Assembly: GCA_964638515.1 (NCBI GenBank)
Contig: CAZWZL010000044.1
Location: 1-20,544 of the forward strand
Length of the DNA: 20,544 nt
Direction of reading: 5' to 3'
Source of the DNA: CAYPGJ01 sp964638515
GTDB taxonomy: Bacteria > Planctomycetota > Phycisphaerae > Phycisphaerales > UBA1924
Below the pieces are notes generated by a model. The model searched no databases, had not been told where the DNA came from, and was given only the letters and a program-made list of their open reading frames with translations. The position numbers and the translations under genes were made by a program. This document shows positions 1 through 7,751 of this stretch, piece by piece. Positions within the stretch are counted from its first letter, which is position 1. Each line of letters begins with the position of its first letter.

Positions 1-1668
1 AGCACAGTGCTGTGTTTTTGATAAACAGTTCCCAGAGCCTTTTCTCTGCGCCCTCCCCTCGCGGGGTAGGGCCCCCTTATCGCGAACTTACGGGGTTAAT
101 TTGCCTAGTTCCTTCACGACCGTTCTCTCGAGCGCCTGAGGCTATTCGCCTCGCCCACCTGTGTCAGTTTTGGTACGGACAATGCTTTGCCCCCACGGCT
201 TTTCTCGGAACCCCCTCCCTCCGCGTCGGCCTTGCGGCCTCAGACTGCTGACGCTTCTGCGGAGCTTGGGCATTCGCACCGTGGTTTGATCGCTGCATCG
301 GTGCAGGAATGTTCGCCTGCTGTCCATCGACTACGCCTTTCGGCCTCGCCTTAGGATCCGACTAACCCTGGGCGGATTTACCTTCCCCAGGAAACCTTGG
401 GCTTGCGGCGTGCAGGATTCTCACCTGCATTATCGTTACTCAAGCCGGCATATTCACTTCTTACCGCTCCACGGACCCTTCCGGGACCGCTTCGCAGCTG
501 ATAAGAACGCTCTCCTACCACTCCTTTCGGAGTCCACGGCTTCGGCTCTCTGCTTATTCCCGATCATTATCGGCGCTGAAGTCCTCGGCCAGTGAGCTGT
601 TACGCACTCTTTAAATGGTGGCTGCTTCTAAGCCAACATCCTGGCTGTCACGGCACTTCAACTTCCTTTCGAACTCAGCAAAGATCCGGGGCCTTAGCCG
701 GTGGTCTGGACTGTTCTCCTCTCGTCCACGGATATTGTCACTCGTGGACTGACTCCCACAACTTGAACGCTGGTATTCGGAGTTTGGTTGGCGCGAGTAG
801 CCTTGCGGGCCCTCGGAGCCATCCAGTAGCTCTACCCCCAACGTCTGCTTCGTGAGGCCATCCCTAAAGATGTTTCGGAGAGAACGAGCTATCTCCCAGT
901 TTGATTACACTTTTAGTCCTCCCCAGAGGTCATCCGATATCTTTTCAACGATAACCGGTTCGGGCCTCCAGGCGGTGTTACCCGCCCTTCACCCTGCCCC
1001 TGGGTAGATCACAAGGTTTCGCGTCTGCTCCGCTCGACTAAACGCCCATTTCAGACTCGCTTTCGCTCCGGCTCCGGGCCGTTAGCCCTTAGCCTCGCCG
1101 AACAGAGCAACTCGCCGGCTCATTATGCAAAAGGCACGCCGTCACCCCTTACGGGGCTCCGACCGCTGTGTAAGCGCATGGTTTCAGGTACTCTTTCACT
1201 CCGCTTATAGCGGTGCTTGTCATCATTCAGTCGCCTTACTGGTTCACTATCGGTCGTCGAGGAGTACTCAGGCTTGGAGGGTGGACCCCCCATCTTCACG
1301 CCGGGTTTCACGAGCCCGACGCTACTTAATAGCCATTCCCAGTTCCTGCGCTACAGGGCTGTCACCTTCTTCGGCCCGCCTTTCCAGACGGCTCACGCGC
1401 TTCCTGGTTAATCCGCTTTCGCTCGCCGCTACTTACGGAGTCGCTGTTGCTTTCCTTTCCTCCGGGTACTGAGATGTTTCAGTTCTCCGGGTTCGCTCCA
1501 CTCCGCCTATGCATTCAGCGGAGGGTGGCCTTGCGGCCGGGTTTCCCCATTCGGACATCCTTGGATCAATGCTCGGTTGCCAACTCCCCAAGGCTTTTCG
1601 CAGGCTCCCACGTCCTTCATCGCCTCTCGACGCCAAGACATCCACCATGCGCCCTTAGTGGCTTGATC
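1..1668 (-). rRNA. 23S ribosomal RNA, 5' portion (3' end outside window)
   Basis: Read on the minus strand this is the 5' part of large-subunit rRNA. Landmarks in order are a 5' end like GATCAAGCCACTAAGG near 1668, GGTGGATG and GGCGATGAAGGACG just inside it, AATGGGGAAACCC near 1540-1555, AACTGAAACATCT near 1472-1485, AGTAGCGGCGAGCGAAAG near 1415-1432, GGGAGATAGCTCGTTCTC near 880-900, the GTPase-centre segment AAAGAGTGCGTAACAGCTC near 597-615, and AAAAACACAGCACTGTGC at the left edge. The window therefore ends at roughly E. coli position 1790, so the peptidyl-transferase half and any 5S gene lie outside. The 5' end is placed by alignment from memory and may be off by a few bases. All ORFs inside are spurious. 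The gene is preceded by a protein gene, not by 16S rRNA or tRNA. Confidence 0.97.
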
Positions 1669-1984
1669 ACGCCAACCCGACGCCCCTTCTTGCGAAGAAG
1701 CCTCGGCCAACGCTCAAACCCTCACGCTCACGTTCGTTCTCCCGTCGTTCCTTGTTCAACGACGAAATCCGAATCGAGGCGTGCGCCACAAGGCACTCGT
1801 GATTGTTTCGCTCGGTGTCTCTGTCCATCGTCGCACGCCGGCTTGGGAGCCGACGCCAACTGATGACAGACGCGACAATCGCTCGTATCCACTTGTCAAA
1901 GACGCGGAAACCAAGGCGGGACTCCCGCCCTTGCTCCCCAGCCTAGATGTCTCTTGGCTGCCTCCTCGGTCCTCCGGGGAGGGA
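1669..1984 (-). promoter_or_regulatory. 23S rRNA leader region
   Basis: About 316 bases between the predicted transcription start (near 1984) and the 23S 5' end. I see no tRNA, 16S 3' end or protein gene here. It holds a boxA-like motif at 1891-1905, a short GC hairpin at 1915-1929 (GGCGGG, 3-base loop, CCCGCC) and a 6-bp hairpin CTTCTT/AAGAAG at 1686-1700 close to the mature 5' end. The last could belong to the processing stem, but the 3' flank needed to test pairing is outside the window. Confidence 0.6.
1891..1905 (-). promoter_or_regulatory. boxA-like rRNA antitermination motif
   Basis: The minus strand reads GCGTCTTTGACAAGT, followed by GGATA. This resembles the bacterial rrn boxA and flank (E. 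coli leader TGCTCTTTAACAATT) and the TCTTTGACAA element common upstream of 23S genes in other phyla. In E. coli boxA loads NusB/NusE to stop Rho termination of untranslated rRNA. Its position inside the leader, about 80-95 bases after the predicted start and 223 before the 23S, fits that role. Assignment is by motif resemblance only. Confidence 0.5.
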
Positions 1985-1990
1985 TCGACG

Positions 1991-2018
1991 AGTGTAGCGA
2001 GGCCAAAACGCCTGTCAA
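1991..2018 (-). promoter_or_regulatory. Predicted sigma70-type promoter of the 23S gene
   Basis: On the minus strand a perfect TTGACA (2013-2018) is followed after 16 bases by TACACT (1991-1996). This is the best promoter match in the window. The predicted start is near 1984. The -35 box lies about 20 bases beyond the stop codon of the upstream gene, so the 23S appears to have a dedicated promoter rather than being the second gene of an rrn operon. Confidence 0.65.
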
Positions 2019-2027
2019 GCCGACCAG

Positions 2028-2063
2028 GCCCTGCCGATCAACCTCCACCAAGCCCGGCAGGGC
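2028..2063 (-). terminator. Perfect 9-bp inverted repeat across a stop codon, possible terminator or insulator
   Basis: GCCCTGCCG (2028-2036) pairs with CGGCAGGGC (2055-2063) around an 18-base loop, and the stop codon of the upstream gene lies in the loop. There is no U tract after the stem, so it is not a classic intrinsic terminator. Its place between the pilM operon and the 23S promoter suggests it separates the two transcription units. Confidence 0.35.
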
Positions 2064-4092
2064 TCAGCGGCGTGCTCGCCGGTCGATCCGAACCGGTCCC
2101 CGCCGGGTTTCCCGCAGGGTCCACAGCTTTCGCCGCTCCAGGTTCACCCACCGTCCCCGCCCTGCCCGCGGCCACACTGGCCTCCACAGCCCGCCGAACG
2201 GGGTCACCAGAGCCGCCACCCGGCGTCGCCACCACGAGATTCCCCGCAGCACCGCGATACACCACCTGCCAGACCTGCTCACGACCGCCCGGACCCTCAG
2301 ACGGCGTCGAGAGAACATCCACAACGAATCCACCGGGGATTCCTGCGGAGACCCGAGTCGGACCAGCCGACTGTCCAACCACCCTGGGGCCATCCGGCCC
2401 TGTGCCTACCTCAAAGAGGGGCATTTCAGGGATGTCAACCTCGGCGAACAACGCATCACCGGGCCGAAGCGTCGTGCTCTTGCCGCGCCAATGGCCGTAA
2501 TGGAATCGATAAATCTCGGCGGTGGCCGAGGCTCCGCCCTCACCGCCCAGCCCGGTCCCTCGAGCACTCGTGAAGAACACCACGGCTTCGGGCAGCACTC
2601 GAACGGGCTCGCTCCAATCGGACGGTTCGCTGATCACGGCCGCGGATCCCGCCAGCGGCCTGCAAGCCTCCGACATCGAACGCGCATTGCCGTACAGCGG
2701 ATTGGTGATCGCCACGCTCACTCGATAGCGATAGGTCTTGCCCGGAGCGGCGGTGAGATCGTGCGCCCAAATCGCAAAGGGCTCGCCCGATTCGAGCGCG
2801 CGCACCGCAATATCTGCCGGAGCCGTCTCCGTCGCGGCCGCGCCGCCTCCGAGAGTCGCTTCCAGCGCGGCGATCTCGGCCACGATCGCTTCACGATCCT
2901 TCTCAAGTCTCGCGATGCTTGCGCGGAGCGCGTCCTTTCGACGATCTTCCGGCGAACTGCTCGCGTCGCCCCCGCCAATGCCGCTTCCAGGCTGACTCCC
3001 GCCGTCACTCCTCGACGGCTGCATCCGCGCCATCGATCCGCCGCCACCCAACTTCCCCGGACCGCTCGACGGCGTCGCCGGACCGCTCGGGCGGATGGAG
3101 GAAGGCGGTGGCTTGTCAATGGACTCCTGCTGCTGCTTGATCTGCGCATCCAGTCGCTCGAGATTGCGCTTCTTGCGGGCCAGCTCCGCGCTGACATCCA
3201 ATGATGGCGCCGCGCCCCCGACCTGGACCGCGCTGACGCGCGGCGGAGCCCAGTCCGGGCCCGCAATCGTCGAATAGAACCGCGGCTGCGCAATGTCCGC
3301 CATTCTGGTTCGCGCTTCACGCAGCGTCGGCCCGAGATCCCGACCCGACACCCCTATCTCGCTCCGAAGCGTGAACTGCTCGGGCATCGGAGGAATCAAC
3401 GTCAGACCGCCGAACGAGCCGTCCGGCTGCTGCTCCTCTCGCTCCAGGCGCACGTCCAGCACCGCCATCGAATTCAGCCACCAAAACCGCGGCGGCGCCT
3501 GCGCCGGCCCGGCGCCATCCGGATCATCGCTCAGCCGTTGCACAAGCACATCGGTCGGAAACTGCGCGGTCACCGACACCACGCGCGCATCGTACGGCTG
3601 AGACGGCGTCAGGTACGCCGCGAGGCTCGGCACAGCCGCGACCACCAATGGGTCGATCGTCGCGCGGTGTTCGGCGGCGACCGGAACACCCGTCGTCGGC
3701 GGCGTCAGCAACGCGTACGTTGGAAGCCCCTCCGAGCCCGCCGTCGAATCACTGCCCGCCAAGCCGGAATTGGGCCGCCCGAGCCGCCCGACCAGCGTCT
3801 TGGACGGCAGCGCGGGCGCGCGAAGTCGTTTCTCCAAGTCAGACGCCACATCGGCCGGAGCCTCCGGCAGTCCATCGGGCAAACGATCCGCCCGGAGCCG
3901 GCCCCCGACCTCGTCCGCCCGCGAAGCCACTCGCTCGTACGCTCGCTGCGGAGAAACCCGATCCTTCTCCACCGCGACCTTGGCCGGCTGCACGATCTGC
4001 AGCGCAAACACGCCCGCCGCCGCCACGAGAAACACGCCGACCACCGCTTTCTCGGCGTGCTGCTCCAGCGGATTGATGCCCTTGCGCTTCAC
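2038..4092 (-). CDS. Membrane-anchored protein of unknown function, third gene of the pilM operon
   Basis: 684 residues; I do not recognise a named family. It has a short cytoplasmic start, one membrane segment at about 16-35, then a periplasmic body. Two charged helices likely to form coiled coils (about 303-327 and 383-414) flank a Pro/Gly/Ser-rich linker. A beta-rich segment at about 425-615 includes GKTYRYRVSVAI, which looks like an immunoglobulin or fibronectin fold. The last 60 residues are Gly/Ala/Pro-rich and probably disordered. The start is GTG at 4092, overlapping the previous stop by four bases (GTGA), with a strong GGAGGA site 8 bases upstream. Position after PilM-N and a PilO-like protein suggests an inner-membrane platform component, perhaps in the place of PilP, but sequence similarity to PilP is not evident to me. 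TGA stop at 2038. Confidence 0.85.
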   Translation of the reverse strand: MKRKGINPLEQHAEKAVVGVFLVAAAGVFALQIVQPAKVAVEKDRVSPQRAYERVASRADEVGGRLRADRLPDGLPEAPADVASDLEKRLRAPALPSKTLVGRLGRPNSGLAGSDSTAGSEGLPTYALLTPPTTGVPVAAEHRATIDPLVVAAVPSLAAYLTPSQPYDARVVSVTAQFPTDVLVQRLSDDPDGAGPAQAPPRFWWLNSMAVLDVRLEREEQQPDGSFGGLTLIPPMPEQFTLRSEIGVSGRDLGPTLREARTRMADIAQPRFYSTIAGPDWAPPRVSAVQVGGAAPSLDVSAELARKKRNLERLDAQIKQQQESIDKPPPSSIRPSGPATPSSGPGKLGGGGSMARMQPSRSDGGSQPGSGIGGGDASSSPEDRRKDALRASIARLEKDREAIVAEIAALEATLGGGAAATETAPADIAVRALESGEPFAIWAHDLTAAPGKTYRYRVSVAITNPLYGNARSMSEACRPLAGSAAVISEPSDWSEPVRVLPEAVVFFTSARGTGLGGEGGASATAEIYRFHYGHWRGKSTTLRPGDALFAEVDIPEMPLFEVGTGPDGPRVVGQSAGPTRVSAGIPGGFVVDVLSTPSEGPGGREQVWQVVYRGAAGNLVVATPGGGSGDPVRRAVEASVAAGRAGTVGEPGAAKAVDPAGNPAGTGSDRPASTPLSPAGLGGG

Positions 4093-5507
4093 TGATTCGG
4101 TCCTCCACGTCGGCCGCCTCGGCGACCGCCACTCTCATCCTTGCCGATGTCACCCATGCCTTCGCCGGGTCCGCCCTCCGACGGACGAGCGCCTCCGGCG
4201 GGAGGAGGCGGTTCCGGTTGGCTCATCCCATCGTCACTCGTCGGCGCCGGCTCCGGCGGGGGCGGCGCGTCGGGATAGCCCATCCTCGACTTCACGTCCG
4301 CCGGCATCCACGCCCCAAGCCACTCGCGCAGCCATAGCGACTCGATCTTGAGGCGCAACCGAACCACGCGCTCGGGCTCGCGCGAATACACGAATCCCGA
4401 CCCAAGATCGGCGTCCACATCCACGTTGGCATCGATCTGTGCGCTGATGACGCTCATCAGGTTGGTCGATCCAAACGCGTTCAGCACCGCGGGGATGCGC
4501 GCCGCGTCCACCAGCAGCGTAACCTCCGCCACTCGAAGGTCATACACCGCGTTGGGGGACTCGGGCCAGGCAACCCTGCCCGTCAAGGACTTCGTTGGAT
4601 CGGTCGTCACCGCCGCGGTCGCGTCCTCGAACGGACCCTGCACGGTTGACGAAGCGGCCAGCGGTTCGACCGAAATCCGCTCAATCCGCTTCACCGGGCC
4701 TCGCATCACCGATCGATCTTCGTTGTTGGCCGCGCCCACCGCTCGCACAATGTCCGCATGCACCCAATACGCCCATTGCATTTCCCAGACTTCGGACAGC
4801 GCGGGCGGCTTGGAATCCTTCCACGCGGCCACGTCGGCGAATGCCTCCACATCGGCGTAGACCCGCGCCTGCAATCCGCGCGACGAATACAACTGCAACC
4901 GCTCGGACGTCAAGCGCTGCTTGATCGCTTCCTTATCCTCTTCCGTGAGGTCTGCGGCGGCGCGTCCCGAGAGAATCCTCTGCTCCTCAGCGAATCGAAC
5001 GTCCTCGAGCCGCTTGCGAACCTCTTCGGGCGTCGGAGGCATGCCGGCCCCGATCGCGTCCAGCAACGCCGCGTGCGCTCCAACCCATCGCTTGACGAAC
5101 TGGTCCGCGAGCGGCTGCTCGTCAAACTGCGACGCCGGCGCCGGCAGCAACCCATCGATGAGCGGAGCATGGTCTCCCCGATTGAACGCCAGCACGCCCC
5201 GCCGAATCAGCGCGGCCTGCTCTGTCTGCTTGGCCAGCAACGTTCGGATCGCCTCATTGGTCGACTCGTTGGGCGGCATCGAGGAAGTGAAAGGCCTTCC
5301 CGACGGCAGCAGCGGCTCCACCGCGTAGGACACGCGCACCGACCCGAGGTCGGACATCTGGCGAGCCACGTCGCTCTCGACCGACTTCAACGTCTTGGCT
5401 TTCATCGAGCGACCCACCACGACACCCGCGGGCAGCGCGATCACCGCGACAGCCAACAGAATCACGGAGGCCAGATTCGACTTGACCCAAGCAAGCAACG
5501 GCTTCAC
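4089..5507 (-). CDS. PilO-like inner-membrane protein of the pilM operon
   Basis: 472 residues. One membrane segment at about 11-33 follows a short N-terminal tail, then a long periplasmic part with helical charged stretches (about 85-105 and 160-210). A mixed alpha/beta segment at about 275-395 contains VTLLVDAARIPAVLNAF and ends VVRLRLKIESLWL, resembling the ferredoxin-like fold of PilO/PilN. The C-terminal 60 residues are a Pro/Gly-rich tail ending in RRGGRRGG. PilO normally pairs with PilN in the periplasm and has the same topology but is only about 200 residues, so this is much larger. GTG start at 5507 overlaps the pilM stop by four bases (GTGA), with GGAG 7 bases upstream, implying translational coupling. 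The PilO call rests on topology and gene order, not on a clear sequence match. Confidence 0.85.
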   Translation of the reverse strand: MKPLLAWVKSNLASVILLAVAVIALPAGVVVGRSMKAKTLKSVESDVARQMSDLGSVRVSYAVEPLLPSGRPFTSSMPPNESTNEAIRTLLAKQTEQAALIRRGVLAFNRGDHAPLIDGLLPAPASQFDEQPLADQFVKRWVGAHAALLDAIGAGMPPTPEEVRKRLEDVRFAEEQRILSGRAAADLTEEDKEAIKQRLTSERLQLYSSRGLQARVYADVEAFADVAAWKDSKPPALSEVWEMQWAYWVHADIVRAVGAANNEDRSVMRGPVKRIERISVEPLAASSTVQGPFEDATAAVTTDPTKSLTGRVAWPESPNAVYDLRVAEVTLLVDAARIPAVLNAFGSTNLMSVISAQIDANVDVDADLGSGFVYSREPERVVRLRLKIESLWLREWLGAWMPADVKSRMGYPDAPPPPEPAPTSDDGMSQPEPPPPAGGARPSEGGPGEGMGDIGKDESGGRRGGRRGGPNQ

Positions 5508-7432
5508 GAGGAGGCTCCGGGAGCGGTTTCGCCGGCAGGAAGAATCTCAATCGTCCAGATGATCGTGTATCGCTGCACGTCGGCCCCCTCCGGAAAAACA
5601 GCGCCGATCGCCGGGAGCGGCGCCATCGCGTCGAGCGTCGGTTCCCCGCCTCCGCCCGGCCCACCCTCCGCACGCGACGCCTCACGCGATATCGCGCTGG
5701 GTTCCGGCGGAATGATCGTGTATGGAACGCCTTCGCGCTTCTGATTCGCAGTCAACCATCGAACCACCGTTTCATTGATGAACCGAAGCTGCGCTGCGTT
5801 CGATGCATCAACGACGAGACGGCACGTCACTTTCGGAGCGCTCGATTCACCCTCCCCGCCACTCGAACCAAAACCGCCGCCCGAAGCGGCGCCCCCACGA
5901 CCGCCCCGACCGCCGCGCCCCGGCGTGGCAGCCGACGGCGTCGCGGAAGCGATGTCCGTGTTGAGGCCCTCCGTCGTGAACGACCGAAGCTCCAGCAATC
6001 GCCATTCGCCCGGCGGAAGCGACGGCGTCGCCATGCCGAGCAATTCCGGCTGCGGATCCGCGGACCCGAGAATCGCCGACACATCCTGCAGCAGCTGGCC
6101 CGCGATGCCGCGATGCTCGGTGAGCGACAGCAGATTCGCCACCGAATGGCCGAGCCGCGCCCCGCCGGAAATCTCCGTCCACGACTGCTTGAGCCGATCC
6201 GACTCGCGCTTGACCTCGCTCACCTTCCGCTGCGCCGCCTGCTTCGCCGTCGCCACTCCCGAGCCCGCGGTCATCGCCCCCACGACAGACACACCGGCGC
6301 CCACGACCGAGAGCGCGGCAGCAGCGGCGAACCACGCGGTCTTCTTCTTCCACATCGCCTCGCGCACCACCGACACCGGCACCAGGTTGGCGTCGATCGG
6401 CGCGAGCCCCAAGCCCTGCAACGCGCACCCGTACGCCGTGGCCAACTGGTGAGACACCGCAGCGAACTCCGCGCCACGCGCGTCATCCACGGCGATCCGC
6501 ACGAACGAGTCAAGCCGAACGACGTCCAGCCCCAGCCGTTGCGTCAGGAACTTCCGCAGCCCCGGCAGCTGGAACGACGCCCCCAATCCCACGAGCCGAA
6601 TGAGCTTTGCTTCGGGATGCAGCTGCGAGTAGTACTGAATGGACCGCTGCACATCGTTCGCCAGGTCATCAAACGCCGGCTTCATCGCCTGGAAGATCTG
6701 CCGCTTGTGCTGCGACTGCTCCACCTCGCGCTTCAGCTTCTCCGCCTTGAGATACGGCACCTTGAACGCGCTCACCAGCGCTTCGGTGAAGTGATGACCC
6801 CCGATCGGGAACGTTCGAATCCACACCCGACCCGCGTCAGCCACGATCAGGTCCGTCGAGACGTTGCCGATATCGAGGATCACCGTCCCCGGCGTCGAAT
6901 TCGTGAACGACAGGTCGTACGCCAGCGCGTTGTAGACCGACACGGGCGAGAGCGACACCACGATCGGATTCAGCTTCACGTCCGCGAGCAACGCCAGCCG
7001 ATCCATCACCCGCTCTCGAGTGATCGCGAAGATCCCCACCTCGACGTCCGGCGAATCTTCCGACACAAACGTCTGATAATCCCATTCCACCTGCTCGATC
7101 GGGAACGGGATCTGCTGCACCGCCTCGAACTTCACGATGTCCGGAACCTTCTTGGGCTCCACCGGCGGCAGCTTGGCAAACCGCGTGAAGCCCATGTGCC
7201 CCGGCACCGACACCGACACCGATGCCCCCTTCATGTCCGCCTGCGACACCAACGTGCCCAGGCCGACTCGGAGCGCGTCCCCCGGGTCTGTGTCCGGCGT
7301 CGAGAGCGGCTTCTTGTGCGGGATGACCGCGTAATCCTCCAGCCGAACGCCCGCGCCATCACGTTCCAGCCGCACGGCTTTCACGCCGCCCGCGCCGACT
7401 TCGATGCCCCAACAGGAGTTTCCAGAAGCCAT
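5504..7432 (-). CDS. pilM: Type IV pilus assembly protein PilM fused to a PilN-like domain
   Basis: 642 residues. Residues 1-345 are an actin-like PilM ATPase: nucleotide loop WGIEVGAGGVKAVRL near 8-22, second phosphate loop VILDIGNVSTDLIV near 184-197, adenosine motif LVGLGASFQLPGL near 280-292. PilM is usually about 350 residues and binds the N-terminal INLLP peptide of PilN. Here IDANLVP (about 346-352) is followed by basic residues, a membrane segment (about 365-388), a coiled coil (about 393-420) and a periplasmic part, the exact order seen at the start of PilN. A Gly/Arg-rich linker (about 504-530) splits the periplasmic part. Of two possible starts, ATG at 7432 is preferred: GGGA lies 5 bases upstream and the protein begins right before the ATPase motif, whereas GTG at 7468 lacks a ribosome site. 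First gene of the three-gene operon; I saw no convincing promoter. Confidence 0.93.
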   Translation of the reverse strand: MASGNSCWGIEVGAGGVKAVRLERDGAGVRLEDYAVIPHKKPLSTPDTDPGDALRVGLGTLVSQADMKGASVSVSVPGHMGFTRFAKLPPVEPKKVPDIVKFEAVQQIPFPIEQVEWDYQTFVSEDSPDVEVGIFAITRERVMDRLALLADVKLNPIVVSLSPVSVYNALAYDLSFTNSTPGTVILDIGNVSTDLIVADAGRVWIRTFPIGGHHFTEALVSAFKVPYLKAEKLKREVEQSQHKRQIFQAMKPAFDDLANDVQRSIQYYSQLHPEAKLIRLVGLGASFQLPGLRKFLTQRLGLDVVRLDSFVRIAVDDARGAEFAAVSHQLATAYGCALQGLGLAPIDANLVPVSVVREAMWKKKTAWFAAAAALSVVGAGVSVVGAMTAGSGVATAKQAAQRKVSEVKRESDRLKQSWTEISGGARLGHSVANLLSLTEHRGIAGQLLQDVSAILGSADPQPELLGMATPSLPPGEWRLLELRSFTTEGLNTDIASATPSAATPGRGGRGGRGGAASGGGFGSSGGEGESSAPKVTCRLVVDASNAAQLRFINETVVRWLTANQKREGVPYTIIPPEPSAISREASRAEGGPGGGGEPTLDAMAPLPAIGAVFPEGADVQRYTIIWTIEILPAGETAPGASS

Positions 7433-7751
7433 GTGCTTCCCTGATACGAGGTGGCGAACGGCCGCCACGCGGGTGATGTCACATCCTCAAGGCCCGAGCC
7501 GCCGAGACCCTGGCAACATGCCTATACGGGCCACCCCCGGCACGGTTCTCAGAACACGATCCCCTCCCGCCCGCGGCGCGAATCCGGGAATCGCCGAACG
7601 TCATTGCATCATCCACTCCCCCAACCGTCAACCGATCCGCCGCCAACCGCCCCGCACGCGGTACACTTCGGGGCTCGCCCGAGGAAGAATCGTCCTCCGG
7701 CGCGCCCTCCCGTTGGGCCAGAGAGAAACGACCCCTCGATCGAGCATCACG
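7433..7751. other. Divergent intergenic region between pilM and the S1-domain gene
   Basis: About 320 bases with no gene I can support. Plus-strand TACACT at 7662-7667 is a candidate -10 box for the S1-domain gene. On the pilM side TATAGG near 7522-7527 is a weak -10 candidate without a good -35. ORFs crossing this region are extensions of the genes on either side. Confidence 0.5.
7662..7667 (+). promoter_or_regulatory. Candidate -10 box (TACACT) for the S1-domain gene
   Basis: GGTACACTTCG closely matches GGTACACTCCG in front of argS and shares TACACT with the 23S promoter. It lies 84 bases before the ATG. No recognisable -35 box is found at the expected distance, so the call depends on the shared motif. 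Confidence 0.35.

Noticed and set aside
12..1863. Several ORFs on both strands at the left end
   Set aside because: They lie in or across the 23S rRNA gene and its leader and encode no recognisable protein.
1894..1899. TTGACA as a second -35 box for the 23S gene
   Set aside because: No -10 box lies 15-19 bases downstream (GTCGCG at the 17-base position), and the flanks fit a boxA-like element better.
1954..3204. 416-codon plus-strand ORF
   Set aside because: Arg/Pro-rich antisense shadow of the third pilM-operon gene with no domain features.
7469..7490. GATGTGACATC as a CRP-like operator upstream of pilM
   Set aside because: Too short and imperfect as a palindrome; no second half-site with the right spacing.
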